A DNA stretch of 64,000 nt from Megaustenia siamemsis (taxonomy: Eukaryota; Mollusca; Gastropoda; Stylommatophora; Ariophantidae): NCBI GenBank assembly GCA_032433765.1, contig JAVIAB010000008.1, positions 46,248,606 through 46,312,605 on the forward strand. Direction: 5' to 3'. Under the pieces are notes generated by a model. That model saw nothing but the letters and a program-made list of their open reading frames with translations. It did no database searches and was not told where the DNA came from. Every line of letters begins with the position of its first letter. Positions within the stretch are counted from its first letter, which is position 1. This document shows, piece by piece, positions 42,196 to 53,862 of the stretch. Both the position numbers and the translations under genes were made by a program.

Positions 42196-44401
42196 TCCTT
42201 CCGTACGTTTCGGCGCACTATGCGCCATGCCGATTTCAGCCACGCACGTTTAGCCGCACAGTGCGTCACTCTCAATTTGATTAGTGTAAACTGTCATCAA
42301 ACCATATTCTTTTTATATGTCTTGCGTCATCTTTGTATTGGTGAAATCTAATTCCTTGTTTAATTTTCTAAAAATTCATATATAATAAGTTATCTTTATA
42401 GATAAATATAAACAAGTAGATTAATATTTAAAAACATGAAAAATTTTGTCTCTGAAATCTCTACCGCTAAATTGAAAAAAAAACCTTCGGTATTGAAAGA
42501 GTAGATACCTTATTTTACTGCATCCTTAAATGTGTTCTGTAAATGTCACTGAAATGTATTGTTATATTCCTGGACAAAACCACCTATGTCCGATAATCTA
42601 TTACACACAATGCCCATATCTTCGTACCTTTTCTTATTACAGGGTTTACTCTGCGTCTATTCTTAGTATCCCAGTGAGTGGTCACGTTAAAGATAAAACA
42701 CCCTTGAGATCTAAAAGTCACTTTAGCTAGTGCACTTTTGTAAAGATGATTGATAACTTTCGTATATAAGCTTTGACTGTATCGTTCCAGTCCCATGAAA
42801 TAAATACGAAAACAAAATTGGAAGCTGTACAAGATTTGTAAACTTCAAGCAGAAGAGATTGAATGCGGAAGTGGTGCCATGGAGATTGGAAGCGTGACAG
42901 CAAATAAGGAATGGTAACGAGATTGGTTGTGACAACATAAAAGTATGAGCATAGCCAGTCATGCTGGAATCAGACAACTGAGCTGCTCAGAAATGACAGA
43001 CGTAGGAAGGGTTTGAGTGCAGTGACGTCATAAATAAATGTTACGTGATAGATTACACTAACGGTATACGGGCGATAATTGTATACTGATACTGCATGCA
43101 TATGGGAGTGATAATATTAACATTGGAGAGTGTGGTAGTAATAACGAATTACAAATGAGGAATAAGTGGTAGTGAAGGAGAGAGGAGACAAGAGAAAGGG
43201 GTAAGTTGTAAGTAGGTGGGAATAAAAGAGGAAAAGAGAGATGACCTGAATGTAAGGAAAGTAGATATGTAAATAAATTGGGACAGCAATATGTTATATT
43301 TCAGTTGATGCCAACAGTCAGCAATCAGTTGCTAACAGCTTACGCCAACAGTCGCTACTTGTATAAACAGTTTAGCGTGAGACAGACGTCCAATGTTTCT
43401 TTATCCACACTATATAATTAACGCAACGCAGGTCCAATGTTCTCCCTCCGATAGATATTACCTTAAAATGAGTTATACACCTTTACTAAGATTACAATAA
43501 TTAGTTGTCTCTACTGTCAGTACGTTAATTAGTTGTCCCTATTGACATTACATTAGTTAGTTGCCTGCAACACAGATTTGCAATTTTTCCTTATTGACAT
43601 TACCTTAATTAATGCGAGCCAAATGTCTAATTGATCGGTACTGATATTACTGTCATTAACTGCCTACAAGAGGTGTCCAAATGTCATGGTTGAGTCGACT
43701 GTTGCGTGGCCGTCTGGAAACGAAATCATGAAATGTGTGTGTCATTCAGCAAACAACAACTAACTACACAGGTGTGATCAAACAAAATAAAATAAATTTT
43801 ACTAATTGAAATAAATAAGACACAAATGTTAATGTTGAGATCAATCCAAGAAGTGTATTAGTAGCCCCGTGGATGTGTTCATATCGTGACAAAAGAGTGG
43901 CGAGGGAGGCAGGGAAGAGGGGAAGTTATACAAGTTCACTTTGCTAAGCCAAATACGTTTAGGTAGCCAGTGATTTTCCTCGCTGCTACTACTTTTTTTT
44001 ATTAAGACAGCCATCTTTCACAGTGAGCGGGCAGATGCTGCCTGCCGACTAAGTCTCATTTTATTAATAATCCTTCATATATATACTTATACTTTCATAA
44101 TTCCACATTTTATCTAACCTTCAACATGCATCACATCTCTATATCTCTCTCTTGTTTCATCATTTCAAGTCTTAATCCCCCTGTCCACTTCTCCTTCACT
44201 TGCCTGTCCCAATCATCCTAGATGTAGTAGTATTTATCTGTGTTTCATCGTTTGTTGTCGTTCTTGTTTTCTGAAAAAGGCCACATGTAGGCTGAAATTC
44301 AGTATTTTATCGCGTTACTTTTAAGTAAAACTACCACCTTACCGTGTAAGAGTGTACGTTGCACCCCACTACTGGCTCCTTGCTGCCAACTTCACCGCAG
44401 C
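42196..44401. other. No recognisable feature over about 2.2 kb
   Basis: The largest stretch without an identifiable element. It contains AT-rich tracts, a repeated AATTAGTTGTC motif around 43495-43565 and short fortuitous frames (42530-42977). A host regulatory or intronic role cannot be excluded, but I see no splice-bounded coding sequence. Confidence 0.45.
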
Positions 44402-44681
44402 ACTGCATTTATTTAGCCGCGATAGCTCAGTGGTTAGTGAACTGGACTACAAAGGACAAGAGATAGGGTTCGATCCCAACCGACGGCTCCGGTTCACCCA
44501 GCCTTTAATGGGTACCAGATTTTTTTCTGGGAAAGTAAAGCGGCACGGGCGTAATACCGACAACATTACCCAAAAATCATGTGCCGAAGGTCTATAAAAC
44601 GTATGGTCACTAACACCATATTCCCTATACGCCACTTGGCGTGACGGGGGTACTTTACTTTTTTTGTTACTGCATTTATTT
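44402..44681 (+). mobile_element. SINE-1 copy with 13-bp target-site duplication
   Basis: Body 44415-44668. A-box GATAGCTCAGTGG, B-box GGTTCGATCCC, full body, TACTTTACTTTTTTTGTT tail. Flanks ACTGCATTTATTT at 44402-44414 and 44669-44681 are identical. Confidence 0.95.
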
Positions 44682-45424
44682 GCCTGTTCCCTACTTTTTC
44701 ACCGACTCAATGAGCCAAGTATCTACTCCTTTATTAAACTGGCTTGACTGGAGAGCAACAAGTACGTTTGAACCCTCGTTCACTAAGCCAGTTCACACCG
44801 TCAGACAGCGTTATGACAACTCTACTGATGCTTCCAGCAAATCTTGAGGACTGGTTAACTTCGTCTTTGCTAACTGCTACTCACTGAGACACATTGATAG
44901 TTAAATTAAGCATCAGCAATGCTTTGTCGAATAAAAGTTCTGGGAAGAAGCACAAAGAGCGTTGAAATGACAGAAATTGTGGAAGTGGAAATAATGAGCA
45001 GTGGTTGAAAGCTCACATCAAATGAGGTTTGCTATGAGGGAATTCCCACCACAATTCCTTTATTCGTGGTTTACAAATGACCTGGTAGCAGGAGACGATC
45101 TGTGTAAAACTGGTCCTTCATATGTTTTGGTATTAAGCGAACTGATGAAATGTTGAAGTTGATACTAAAGTTAGTGTTGCTAAATGAAGACAGAGTGATA
45201 AAGTGAATTTGAGATAAATAAATATGAGACAGATGAAAGAGGAAAAATGAGAAAGAGCGAAGAAAGAGTAAACAATAAATTATTCAAAACTATCTTTACG
45301 GCATTTTCCTATTTCATGGGTATACGGGTGGGGGGAGGGACGACTTATATGAAATAAATAATTGAGGGTAAAATTATATGAGGGACTTGTTTAGTATCAT
45401 TCATATTTTGTGCTCGAAAAATGC
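44682..45424. other. No recognisable feature
   Basis: Mixed spacer. The 68-codon frame near 44641-44847 starts inside the SINE and has no motif. Confidence 0.4.
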
Positions 45425-45650
45425 CGATTGTTACTTAATGGCCATTTTTGGGGACATCATGAGAAGAGGAAAGTTGGAATAATGGGTTACAAATGGCAAA
45501 TAACAGAGAAAGAGAGATTGGGGGAAAAAAAACAGAATGAAGATTAGCTTGGTATCATGGCACGGAAAACAGTCAACAACATAATTGATTCGATGTACAG
45601 TAAATCGAAACTTGTGGAAGGACATTATCGTCCATACCAACCGGCATGAC
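45425..45650 (+). pseudogene. LINE-C C-terminal fragment, decayed
   Basis: GGCCATTTTTGGGGACATCA, ATGAGAAGAGGAAAGTTGGA, GGTTACAAATGGCAAATAAC and TTGGTATCATGGCACGGAAA are the plus-strand equivalents of the reverse-strand copy at 48330-48520. They code the FFGHIMRRGKLEY to SWHGKQST region. Stops present. Confidence 0.75.
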
Positions 45651-45769
45651 ACTTGTTGGTGGGCTGCTTTGCTAAGAGCAAAAGATTCGGTTTATTCTCT
45701 GAACCGACCGGCTTTTACCTTCACAAAGTGTTAAATTGATACAGAATATCATTGTATATATAGCAAAGA

Positions 45770-46425
45770 AGGCATGAATATCGGAAAGGAGAAACAGAAC
45801 ATCAACATAAATATAGAAAGCAGGCAACTAAAACAAGTAGATGAATATAAATACCTAGGAAGTCTAGTGACAAAGGACAATTCACAAACGGCAGAGATAG
45901 ACTCATGATGCAGCAAAGCTTGTCAAATCATTGGACATGCATCACCACTATTGTCCAGCAAGGAAATAACTCTATAAGGCAGAACGGGCAATCTACAATA
46001 CAGTCTTCGTCCCAACATTGTGCTACCAATGCCAGTCCTGGACCCTAGATGCAAGAACAACAAGAACAATAACCTCTGCTGAGATGAAGTGTGTTAGACG
46101 AATGACAGGAAATACCCTGAGAGATAAGATCAAAAACGAAGAACTGGGAAAAAAGCTAGGAATTACCCCCCCCCCCGGGCCATAGAATATATAAAGAAAC
46201 AACAGATACAATGGTTTGACCACGTGACAAGGCAGAGTGATCAAAACACAAAAACGAGCTTTCAATAAACGTTGCGAGAACACCAGACCCAAGGGTCAAC
46301 CACGAAAAAGATGGATTGACGGACTAATAGAACCACTAGGAAATATAACAGCAGAGGCTGGCAGATGAGCAAAAGACTGCAAATTATATCTCCCCTCGAC
46401 GCTGAAAGGCAAATGAGCAAGGAAA
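45770..46425 (+). pseudogene. LINE-E RT C-terminal region, longest copy
   Basis: Translation begins NIESRQLKQVDEYKYLGSLV, the block that follows the RT active site, then in other frames the CVRRMTGNTLRDKIKNEEL-equivalent, EYIKKQQIQWF and FNKRCENTRPKGQPRKRWID. Multiple stops and an inserted C run (46168-46176). Matches 22736-23160 and 26095-26520. Confidence 0.78.
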
Positions 46426-46844
46426 GTAGAAGAAGAAGATATAGTAAAGAAATATGGCCTAGCGTTGCAAAATTGACAAATAGACAGTGGGTGTAACAAG
46501 GCAAATACAATTTTCAGACTGATAGCTTCTATACTTCAACACAAACCAGTACCATTCGTCACAAAGACATATGTTATATAGTGTATGTTCTTTCCCACCT
46601 TGTGATGTCAGTGCCAAACATTGTCCTTCATTAATAACTATAAAAGAAAGATAGTCACCACAAAGTTGTGATGCTTGGGGAAAAAAAAAAACAATTCTCT
46701 TGGAGAGACTTGAAGAGACAGAAACAGAAATAATGTAGAAGAGAGATTGGCTTTTGAATTAACTCTTACCTATGAGTACAAACAAAGACAAACAAATGAT
46801 ATCATTTGATCATCGTGAAAGAATAATAAGAGATTCTTATACTT
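46426..46844. other. No recognisable feature
   Basis: AT-rich spacer with an A run at 46680-46691. Confidence 0.4.
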
Positions 46845-47010
46845 CATGAAATATATACTAAAAGGAGAGATGAAGGAAGAGCTCGTGGTAGACCCAGAGT
46901 AAGATGGACAGACAACATCCGTGAGACGCTTCCAAAGCAATAATTGACATTGACTAAGACTGCCAGAATGGACGGAACTAAAACTCTGTATCTCTCTCTC
47001 GATATCTAAA
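46845..47010 (+). pseudogene. LINE-G C-terminal fragment
   Basis: Reads GRARGRPRVRWTDNIRETLP, partner of the reverse-strand copy at 5010-5500. A stop follows. Downstream is an (AAAG)n-rich patch at 47040-47096. Confidence 0.68.
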
Positions 47011-47039
47011 GGGGTATAATAGGAAGTGAAATAAGAGAG

Positions 47040-47590
47040 AGACAAAAAGAAAGAAACAAAAAAAGACAGAAAGAAAGAAAAAAAGAAAGAAAGAAACGTA
47101 GTATTAACTCATTTTTTTTTAAATATACAAATAATGTAATAAAAATGGCAATACTAGCATCTTATTTTCCCACAGAAAATGCTCTTGTAGCCTTCACCGG
47201 TACCATATCGGGACAAGCTGTGAGACGATGTCACTCGTCACCCTTGAGCTAACGAACGCTTTCTTCTAACTTATTAGTATTGACGTCTTCAGGTTGTACC
47301 CAAATAAACCAAACAGCTCCCTTTATACGGATGCCAAATATATATATATTGTCCTTTGAAGCCGAAGACGGCACATAGGGCAGAGCCACAATCTCAAAAA
47401 CAGAAACCTTGCGTGCCTAAGTTATATTGCAGAGATCACTGCTCTAAAATATATGGCGCTGTTTCCATAAAAATACTTTTTATAATGACAGCTTGTCAAG
47501 CCATCGATCAACCTCCTTAGTCGCCTCTTACGACATGCCTGGAAGGTCACAGTGTCACTATTCTTTACATCCCTCATAATGAGGCCCCGG
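47040..47590. other. Simple-sequence patch and unassigned sequence
   Basis: A purine-rich AAAG patch (47040-47096) and AT-rich sequence. The stretch TTAGTCGCCTCTTACGACAT at 47517-47536 looks conserved-repeat-like to me, but I cannot name its source. Confidence 0.35.
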
Positions 47591-47600
47591 TAACACACAG

Positions 47601-47603
<3 letters not shown>

Positions 47604-47649
<46 letters not shown>

Positions 47650-47747
47650 AAACAAAAATATAAAAAAAACAGCATGGTTAAAGCTTTCGGTAAAAGTGTA
47701 CAAATGAGCAGGTCACTTCCGCTTGTTACGTGAAGCTTTAACCATAT

Positions 47748-47790
<43 letters not shown>
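47604..47790. repeat. Foldback (MITE-like) sequence between (TA)n tracts
   Basis: A TA tract (47604-47648) is followed by a sequence with 21-bp inverted arms: AAAACAGCATGGTTAAAGCTT at 47666-47686 minus its last base, and the reverse complement at 47733-47753, differing at two bases. A second TA tract (47753-47790) follows. The spacer is about 46 bp. It could form a hairpin; no coding content. Confidence 0.7.
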
Positions 47791-47792
<2 letters not shown>

Positions 47793-48044
47793 AAACCGCG
47801 ATAGCTCAGTAGTTAGTGAACTGGACTACAAAGGACAAAAGGTAGGATTCGATCCCAACCGACGGCTTCCGGGTTCCCCCAGCCTTTAATGGGTACCGGA
47901 TTTTTTTTCTGGGAAAGTAAAGCGGCACGGGCGTAATACCGACCACATTACCCCAACAATCATGTGCAGAAGGTCTGTACAATTTATGGTCACTAACACC
48001 ATATTCCCTATACGCCACTTGGCGTGACGGGTGTACTTTACTTT
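47791..48044 (+). mobile_element. SINE-1 copy inserted in a TA tract
   Basis: A-box GATAGCTCAGTAG, B-box-like GATTCGATCCC (one change from the others), full SINE-1 body to GACGGGTGTACTTTACTTTT. TATATA flanks both sides, so a target duplication is present but cannot be delimited. Confidence 0.92.
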
Positions 48045-48254
48045 TATATATAGATATGTTCATTTCTCCTCACTAATAGCTTCACTGCAGCTTCGCATTT
48101 TGATACATTTCTGTGCATTTCTTTGCCTTTAACCTTCCTATATACGCCACGCTCTAGAGATTTGTTTATTTACCACCAAACACATCCATTATTAAAATCA
48201 AGTGAAATTTGTGACCTACACATTTTCATGATCTGTGTACAGAGTGATGTTACT
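48045..48254. other. No recognisable feature
   Basis: Short spacer. Confidence 0.4.
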
Positions 48255-48990
48255 TCATCATCTTATGTTCGCTCATCATCATTATCATGTGCCATATCGG
48301 TTGGCGTTGGCGATCATGTCTCTCCCCCCCCCCCCCACAATCTTCTATCCACAGTGCATCGTATCAGTTCTGTTGTTGACTGTTTTCCATGCCATGACAC
48401 CAAGCTATCCAGTATTTTCTCTCTTTGACGTCCGCGATCTCTCTTTCCTTTTATTTTGCCAGTTGTAACCAAGTATTCCAACTTTCCTCTTCTCATGATG
48501 TGCCCGAAAAATGTTGATTGCTTCTTTCTGATGTTTATTAAGAGCTCCCTTTTTGTGTTGGCCTCTTTGACAACTTCCTCATTGGTCTTTTTAGCTATCC
48601 AGGGAACTTTCAACATTCTTCTGAGAAATCCCATCTCTGTGGCCTCTAATCGTCTTTTCATTTGTTTGTCTACTGTCCATGATTCGCTTCCATAGGTCAG
48701 AATTGGTTCTATTTAGTACCGGTGAACTCTCTTTCTCACTTCTATTGACATAGATTTGTTGCATAAGATATTTTTCATTTTCTGAAATGCTATTTTGACT
48801 TGAGCTATTCTGCTTTTTATTTCTCTGGTGCATCTCCCATCTGATGTTATTATTGTGCCCAAGTATTTGAAACGTTGCACTTGTTTCAGATTTGTCTCTT
48901 TTATTTGTATGCTGCATGATGGTGATGATTGTTTCTTCGATATAACCATTACTTCTGTTTTCTTACTATTCATACTGAGACCTTGTTATG
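48255..48990 (-). pseudogene. LINE-C RT C-terminal half, best copy
   Basis: Reverse-strand frames read MNSKKTEVMVISKKQSS, RFKYLGTIITSDGRCTREIK and RIAQVKIAFQKMKNILCNKS, then MKRRLEATEMGFLRRMLKVP, KKQSTFFGHIMRRGKLEYLV, GKIKGKRDRGRQREKI. The KTEVMVISKK block normally follows the RT catalytic site, so the copy is truncated just after it. Two frame changes (near 48715 and 48665). Other LINE-C pieces are at 6295, 10375, 37700, 45425 and 60640. Confidence 0.88.
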
Positions 48991-49269
48991 TTCTCTACAG
49001 GCGACATTTTGCTGCAAGTGGTTATGAAATTGAACTAGTCAAGCTAAAAATAATAAAAATAATAGCCGTCTATGTCGAAGGAGGTAAAACAAGAAATAAA
49101 GCGTGTGTCCTAAGAAGCAAGTATTGCTATTGAAAATATTATCATGCAGATCATTTAGGCGCTGTCTAGGTGGAAGAAACTGTCACATGAGTTGACAGTT
49201 TGGACATAATGCGCGAGGTGCAACGCTGATTAGAGCGGACGAAGCACTTCAAAGAGTAAAATATGTTTC
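48991..49269. other. No recognisable feature
   Basis: Spacer before the 21-bp satellite. Confidence 0.4.
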
Positions 49270-52136
49270 ATAGTTTTATATGACAGAGTGGAGCTTGTAT
49301 ATAATAGAATATAGCTGGTATATGACAGGAGTAGAGCTGGTGTATTGCAGAGTAGAGCTGGTGTATGACAGGAGTAGAGCTGGTGTATGTATGACAGAGT
49401 ACAGCTGGTGTATGGCAGAGTAGAGCTTGTATATAATAAAATAAATATGGTATATGACAGGAGTAGAGCTGGTATATGACAGGAGTAGAGCTGGTATATG
49501 ACAGGAGTAGAGCTGGTGTATAACAGATTAGAGCTGGTATATGACAGGAGTAGAGCTGGTGTATGACAGGAGTAGAGCTGGTATATGACAGGAGTATAGC
49601 TGGTATATGACAGGAGTAGAGCTGGTGTATGACAGGAGTAAATCTGGTATATGACAGAGTAGAGCTGGTATATGACAGGAGTAAAGCTGATATATGACAG
49701 GAGTAAAGCTGGTATATGACAGGAGTAGAGCTGGTATATGACAGAGTAGAGCTGGTGTATGACAAATTAGAGCTGGTGTATAACAGATTAGAGCTGGTAT
49801 ATGACAGGAGTAGAGCTGGTGTATGACAGGAGTAAAGCTGGTGTATGACAGAGTAGAGCTGGTATATGACAGAGTAGAGCTGGTATATGAAAGGAGTAGA
49901 GCTGGTGTATGACAGAGTAGAGATGGTGTATGACAGAGTAGAGATGGTGTATAACAGGAGTAGAACTGGTGTAAGACAGGAGTAGAGATGGTGTATGACA
50001 GAGTAGAGATGGTATATGACAGAGTAGAGATGGTGTATGACAGAGTAGAGATGGTGTATGACAGGAGTAGAGATGGTATATGACAGGAGTAGAGCTGGTA
50101 TATGACAGAGTAGAGATGGTGTATGACAGAGTAGAGATGGTGTATGACAGGGGTAGAGCTGGTGTATGACAGGGGTAGAGCTGGTATATGACAGGAGTAG
50201 AGCTGGTGTATAACAGATTAGAGCTGGTATATGACAGGAGTAGAGCTGGTGTATGACAGGAGTAGAGCTGGTATATGACAGGAGTATAGCTGGTATATGA
50301 CATGAGTAGAGCTGGTGTATGACAGGAGTAAATCTGGTATATGACAGAGTAGAGCTGGTATATGACAGGAGTAAAGCTGATATATGACAGGAGTAAAGCT
50401 GGTATATGACAGGAGTAGAGCTGGTATATGACAGAGTAGAGCTGGTGTATGACAAATTAGAGCTGGTGTATAACAGATTAGAGCTGGTATATGACAGGAG
50501 TAGAGCTGGTGTATGACAGGAGTAAAGCTGGTGTATGACAGAGTAGAGCTGGTATATGACAGAGTAGAGCTGGTATATGAAAGGAGTAGAGCTGGTGTAT
50601 GACAGAGTAGAGATGGTGTATGACAGAGTAGAGATGGTGTATAACAGGAGTAGAACTGGTGTAAGACAGGAGTAGAGATGGTGTATGACAGAGTAGAGAT
50701 GGTATATGACAGAGTAGAGATGGTGTATGACAGGAGTAGAGCTGGTGTATGACAGGAGTAGAGATGGTATATGACAGGAGTAGAGCTGGTATATGACAGA
50801 GTAGAGATGGTGTATGACAGAGTAGAGATGGTGTATGACAGGGGTAGAGCTGGTGTATGACAGGGGTAGAGCTGGTATATGACAGAGTAGAGCTGGTATA
50901 TGACAGGAGTAGAGCTGGTATGTTACAGGAGTAGAGATAGTGTATGACAGAGTAGAGATGGTGTAAGACAGAGTAGAGATGGTGTATGACAGAGGAGATG
51001 GTGTATGACAGAACAGAGATGGTGTATGACAGAGTAGAGATGGTGTATGACACAGTAGAGATGGTGTATGACAGAGTAGAGATGGTGTATGACAGAGTAG
51101 GGATAGTGTATGACAGAGTAGAGATGGTGTATGACAGAGTAGAGATGGTGTATGACAGAGCAGAGATGGTGTATGACAGAGTAGAGATGGTGTATGACAG
51201 AGTAGAGATGGTGTATGACAGAGTAGAGATGGTGTATGACAGAGTAGATATGGTGTATGACAGGAGTAGAGCTGGTATATGACAGGAGTAGAGCTGGTAT
51301 ATGACAGAGTAGAGATGGTGTATGACAGAGTAGAGATGGTGTATGACAGAGTAGAGATGGTGTATGACAGGGGTAGAGCTGGTATATGACAGAGTAGAGA
51401 TGGTGTATGACAGAGTAGAGCTGGTATATGACAGGAGTAGAGCTGGTGTGTGACAGGAGTAGAGCTGGTGTATGACAGAGTAGAGATGGTGTATGACAGA
51501 GTAGAGCTGGTGTATGACAGAGTAGAGATAGTGTATGACAAAGCAGAGCTGGTTTAGGACAGAGAAAAGCTGGGTGTATGACAGAATAGAGCTGGTATAT
51601 GGCAGGGAAGAGCTGGTGTATGACAAAGTAGAGCTAGTATATGACAAAGAAGAGCTGTGTGTATGACAGAATAGAGCTGGTATATGACAGAGAATAGCTG
51701 GGTGTATGACAAAGTAGAGCTGGTATATGACAGAGTAGAGCTGGTGTATGACAAAGCAGTGCTGGTTTATGACAGAGTAGAGCTGGTGTATGACAGAGTA
51801 GAGATGGTGTATGACAGAGTAGAGATGGTGTATGACAGAATAGAGCTGGTGTATGACAGAGTAGATCTGGTATATGACAGAGTATAGCTGGTGTACGACA
51901 GAGTAGAGCTGGTATATGACAGAGTAGAGCTTGTGTATGACAAAGCAGAGCTGGTTTATGACAGAGTAGAGCTGGTGTATGACAGAGTAGAGCTGGTGTA
52001 TGACACAGTAGAGCTGGTGTATGGCATAATTGAGCTGGTGTATGACAAAGCAGAGCTGATGTATGACAGAGTAGAGCTGGTGTATGACAAAGAAGAGCTG
52101 ATGTATGACAAAGTAGAGCTGGTATCTGACAGTACC
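49270..52136. repeat. 21/22-bp satellite, about 2.9 kb, with a 690-bp internal duplication
   Basis: Unit GAGCTGGTGTATGACAGAGTA (21 bp) with a 22-bp form carrying AGGAGTA, and GAGATGG variants. About 135 units. Clusters of variants recur in the same order 690 bp apart; for example TAACAGATTA lies at 49521 and 50211, and GTAAGACAGG at 49971 and 50661. Long apparent frames (757 and 589 codons on minus, shorter on plus) are repeat translations; the 1-bp length variants shuttle between frames. Confidence 0.96.
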
Positions 52137-52586
52137 TATAGTATATTTGTTTGCCATTTTTAAAAAACTTCTACTTCTTAGAGTTAACCAGTTAAGTGAG
52201 CGTATATGCGTTCTGTCACTATAGCTTGTTTCATAACTCGTGCCCAACTTTTAAAATCGATAGCTTGTTGTAAGTTATTCAAAATTTGCATGTAAAGTTA
52301 TAATGATTAGAACCCAACAGTGAATTAATTTCATTAAAAAAAAAACATTTGGTTATTATTGTTGCTTATTTGATTTATATAAATTTATAACGACCCATTG
52401 ATGTAGTCAAAACTTAATGTTTACAGTATTTTAAGTTAAAAATAGCGAGTAAAAATCCATACACGGTAAAATTGACGTGTTTGCACGCTTTCGCCGAGGT
52501 TTTTTTGACACAATTAGACACTTGAGAAATTGTGTGTTCCATTTCCGTTCATTCATAGGTGTAGACGTGGAACGATAACATTTATC

Positions 52587-52925
52587 ATGAGTCTTAAAAT
52601 GAAATTCTGCAGTTTACAAAACATCGCAATAAAAATGTATGACTATTTTTGCAAAGAGGCTAAACGAGGAAGATTATTTCATTCTTTAGAAAACCCTGAG
52701 AATAGGACAAGACACATTTTGGATTTATCTAAACGGTCATTTAATCGCTGGATTCAAGCACGTGACCGTCAATGTTCAAAATATACAAAATCACAAGGAA
52801 GAGCAAAAATGTTGGATAATTTCGACAGTGAACTTTTTAGAAGTGAAATTCGCAAAATGTTGGGTAACAGAAACTGTTACACTAAGAAAATTAAACGTAT
52901 CGCTGAAAAAGAACAACAGTATTGA
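52587..52925 (+). pseudogene. Transposase N-terminal (DNA-binding) part, frameshifted
   Basis: An open frame from the first ATG (52587) to the stop at 52923-52925 gives about 112 residues. It starts MSLKMKFCSLQNIAIKMYDY, with a helix-turn-helix-like segment RTRHILDLSKRSFNRWIQAR near residues 38-57. In Tc1/mariner proteins the N-terminal helix-turn-helix domain binds the terminal inverted repeats; that role is inferred here. The frame ends at KRIAEKEQQY and stop, exactly where the coding potential moves by one base into the DDE frame, so the stop is a consequence of a single-base frameshift around 52900 rather than a natural terminus. The open frame continues upstream of the ATG to about 52530 without obvious domain content. 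Confidence 0.75.
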
Positions 52926-53862
52926 AATATCAAAGTCTACATTATGGAGGAATGTGAGAGCTGCAGGTTTTACATTCAGAAAGTATTCCAATGGAAGAAA
53001 CATCATCTGTGAGAAGCCACATATAGTAGTCATGAGAAGCAAGTACTTACGTGAAGTAAAAGAGGTGCGCAAGCAAGGTTATGATATTGTGTACTTGGAT
53101 GAAACATGGATCAATGCTCACCACACTAACCAAAGGGAATGGCAGTCATCAGATGGAAAGATTAAGAGATTAATACCTAGCAGAAAAGGACAGCGCTTGA
53201 TAATTGCTCTAGCAGGTAGTCGACAACATGGACTAATACAGAATGCAGAGCTCATTTTTCTGTCAAAATCCATAGACAATCGGGATTATCACTCTGAGAT
53301 GAATGGTCACATATTTAGACATTGGATTAAAAATTATGTTCTCCCATCACTAGATCGACCATCTTGCCTAATAATGGACAATGCAGCGTACCACAACACT
53401 GTTGCACTTGAAGATAAAGTCCCGACGTCATCCAGTACAAAAGATGCTATTAAGATATGGCTCACAAAGGAGCACATACAATTTAATAACATGTACTTAA
53501 AACCTGAATTACTATCTCTAGTAAAGCAAAAACAAAGGACAAAGATTTTTCAAATAGATAAGATTATTCAAGAGCACGGTCATATAAGTTTGAGGCTGCC
53601 ACCTTACCATGCTCATTTAAATCCAAAAGAACTAATCTGGGCAAAATTAAAAGGACAAGTGGCAGATGAAAATACAACATTCAAAATATGCGATGTAAAG
53701 ACTCTTGCTAATCTCGCTTTATTAAATATAGACAAAGATTATTGGGCTAAATGTGAAGACCACGTCTTAAAACAGGAAGAGGAATATTGGAAAAATGATG
53801 GTTTGTGGAATGTTCAACCCCAAACAGTTATTAATCTTTTAGACTCGTCTGATTCAGAATGA
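52762..53862 (+). CDS. DDE transposase catalytic domain (Tc1/mariner superfamily)
   Basis: A 366-codon frame opens at GTG 52762, but only the part from about 52900 is real transposase; the first ~46 codons are the shifted frame of the DNA-binding part. Catalytic landmarks: YLDETWINAHHT (first D at residue 113), CLIMDNAAYHNT (second D at 206) and LPPYHAHLNPKELIWAKLK (E at 290). These form the DDE triad that cuts and rejoins DNA at TA sites. I count 92 residues between the two Ds and 83 between the second D and the E, far above the 34-39 typical of Tc1 and mariner. Long-spaced groups are known, notably one described as DD82E (Sailor), which is the nearest candidate by spacing. The C-terminus ends LLDSSDSE. 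No internal stop or intron is visible from 52927 to 53859. Confidence 0.88.
   Translation: MTVNVQNIQNHKEEQKCWIISTVNFLEVKFAKCWVTETVTLRKLNVSLKKNNSIEISKSTLWRNVRAAGFTFRKYSNGRNIICEKPHIVVMRSKYLREVKEVRKQGYDIVYLDETWINAHHTNQREWQSSDGKIKRLIPSRKGQRLIIALAGSRQHGLIQNAELIFLSKSIDNRDYHSEMNGHIFRHWIKNYVLPSLDRPSCLIMDNAAYHNTVALEDKVPTSSSTKDAIKIWLTKEHIQFNNMYLKPELLSLVKQKQRTKIFQIDKIIQEHGHISLRLPPYHAHLNPKELIWAKLKGQVADENTTFKICDVKTLANLALLNIDKDYWAKCEDHVLKQEEEYWKNDGLWNVQPQTVINLLDSSDSE

Noticed and set aside
49268..52247. Reverse-strand frames of 757 and 589 codons rich in S, T, Y, H
   Set aside because: They translate the 21/22-bp satellite; length variants swap frames and there is no non-repeat domain.
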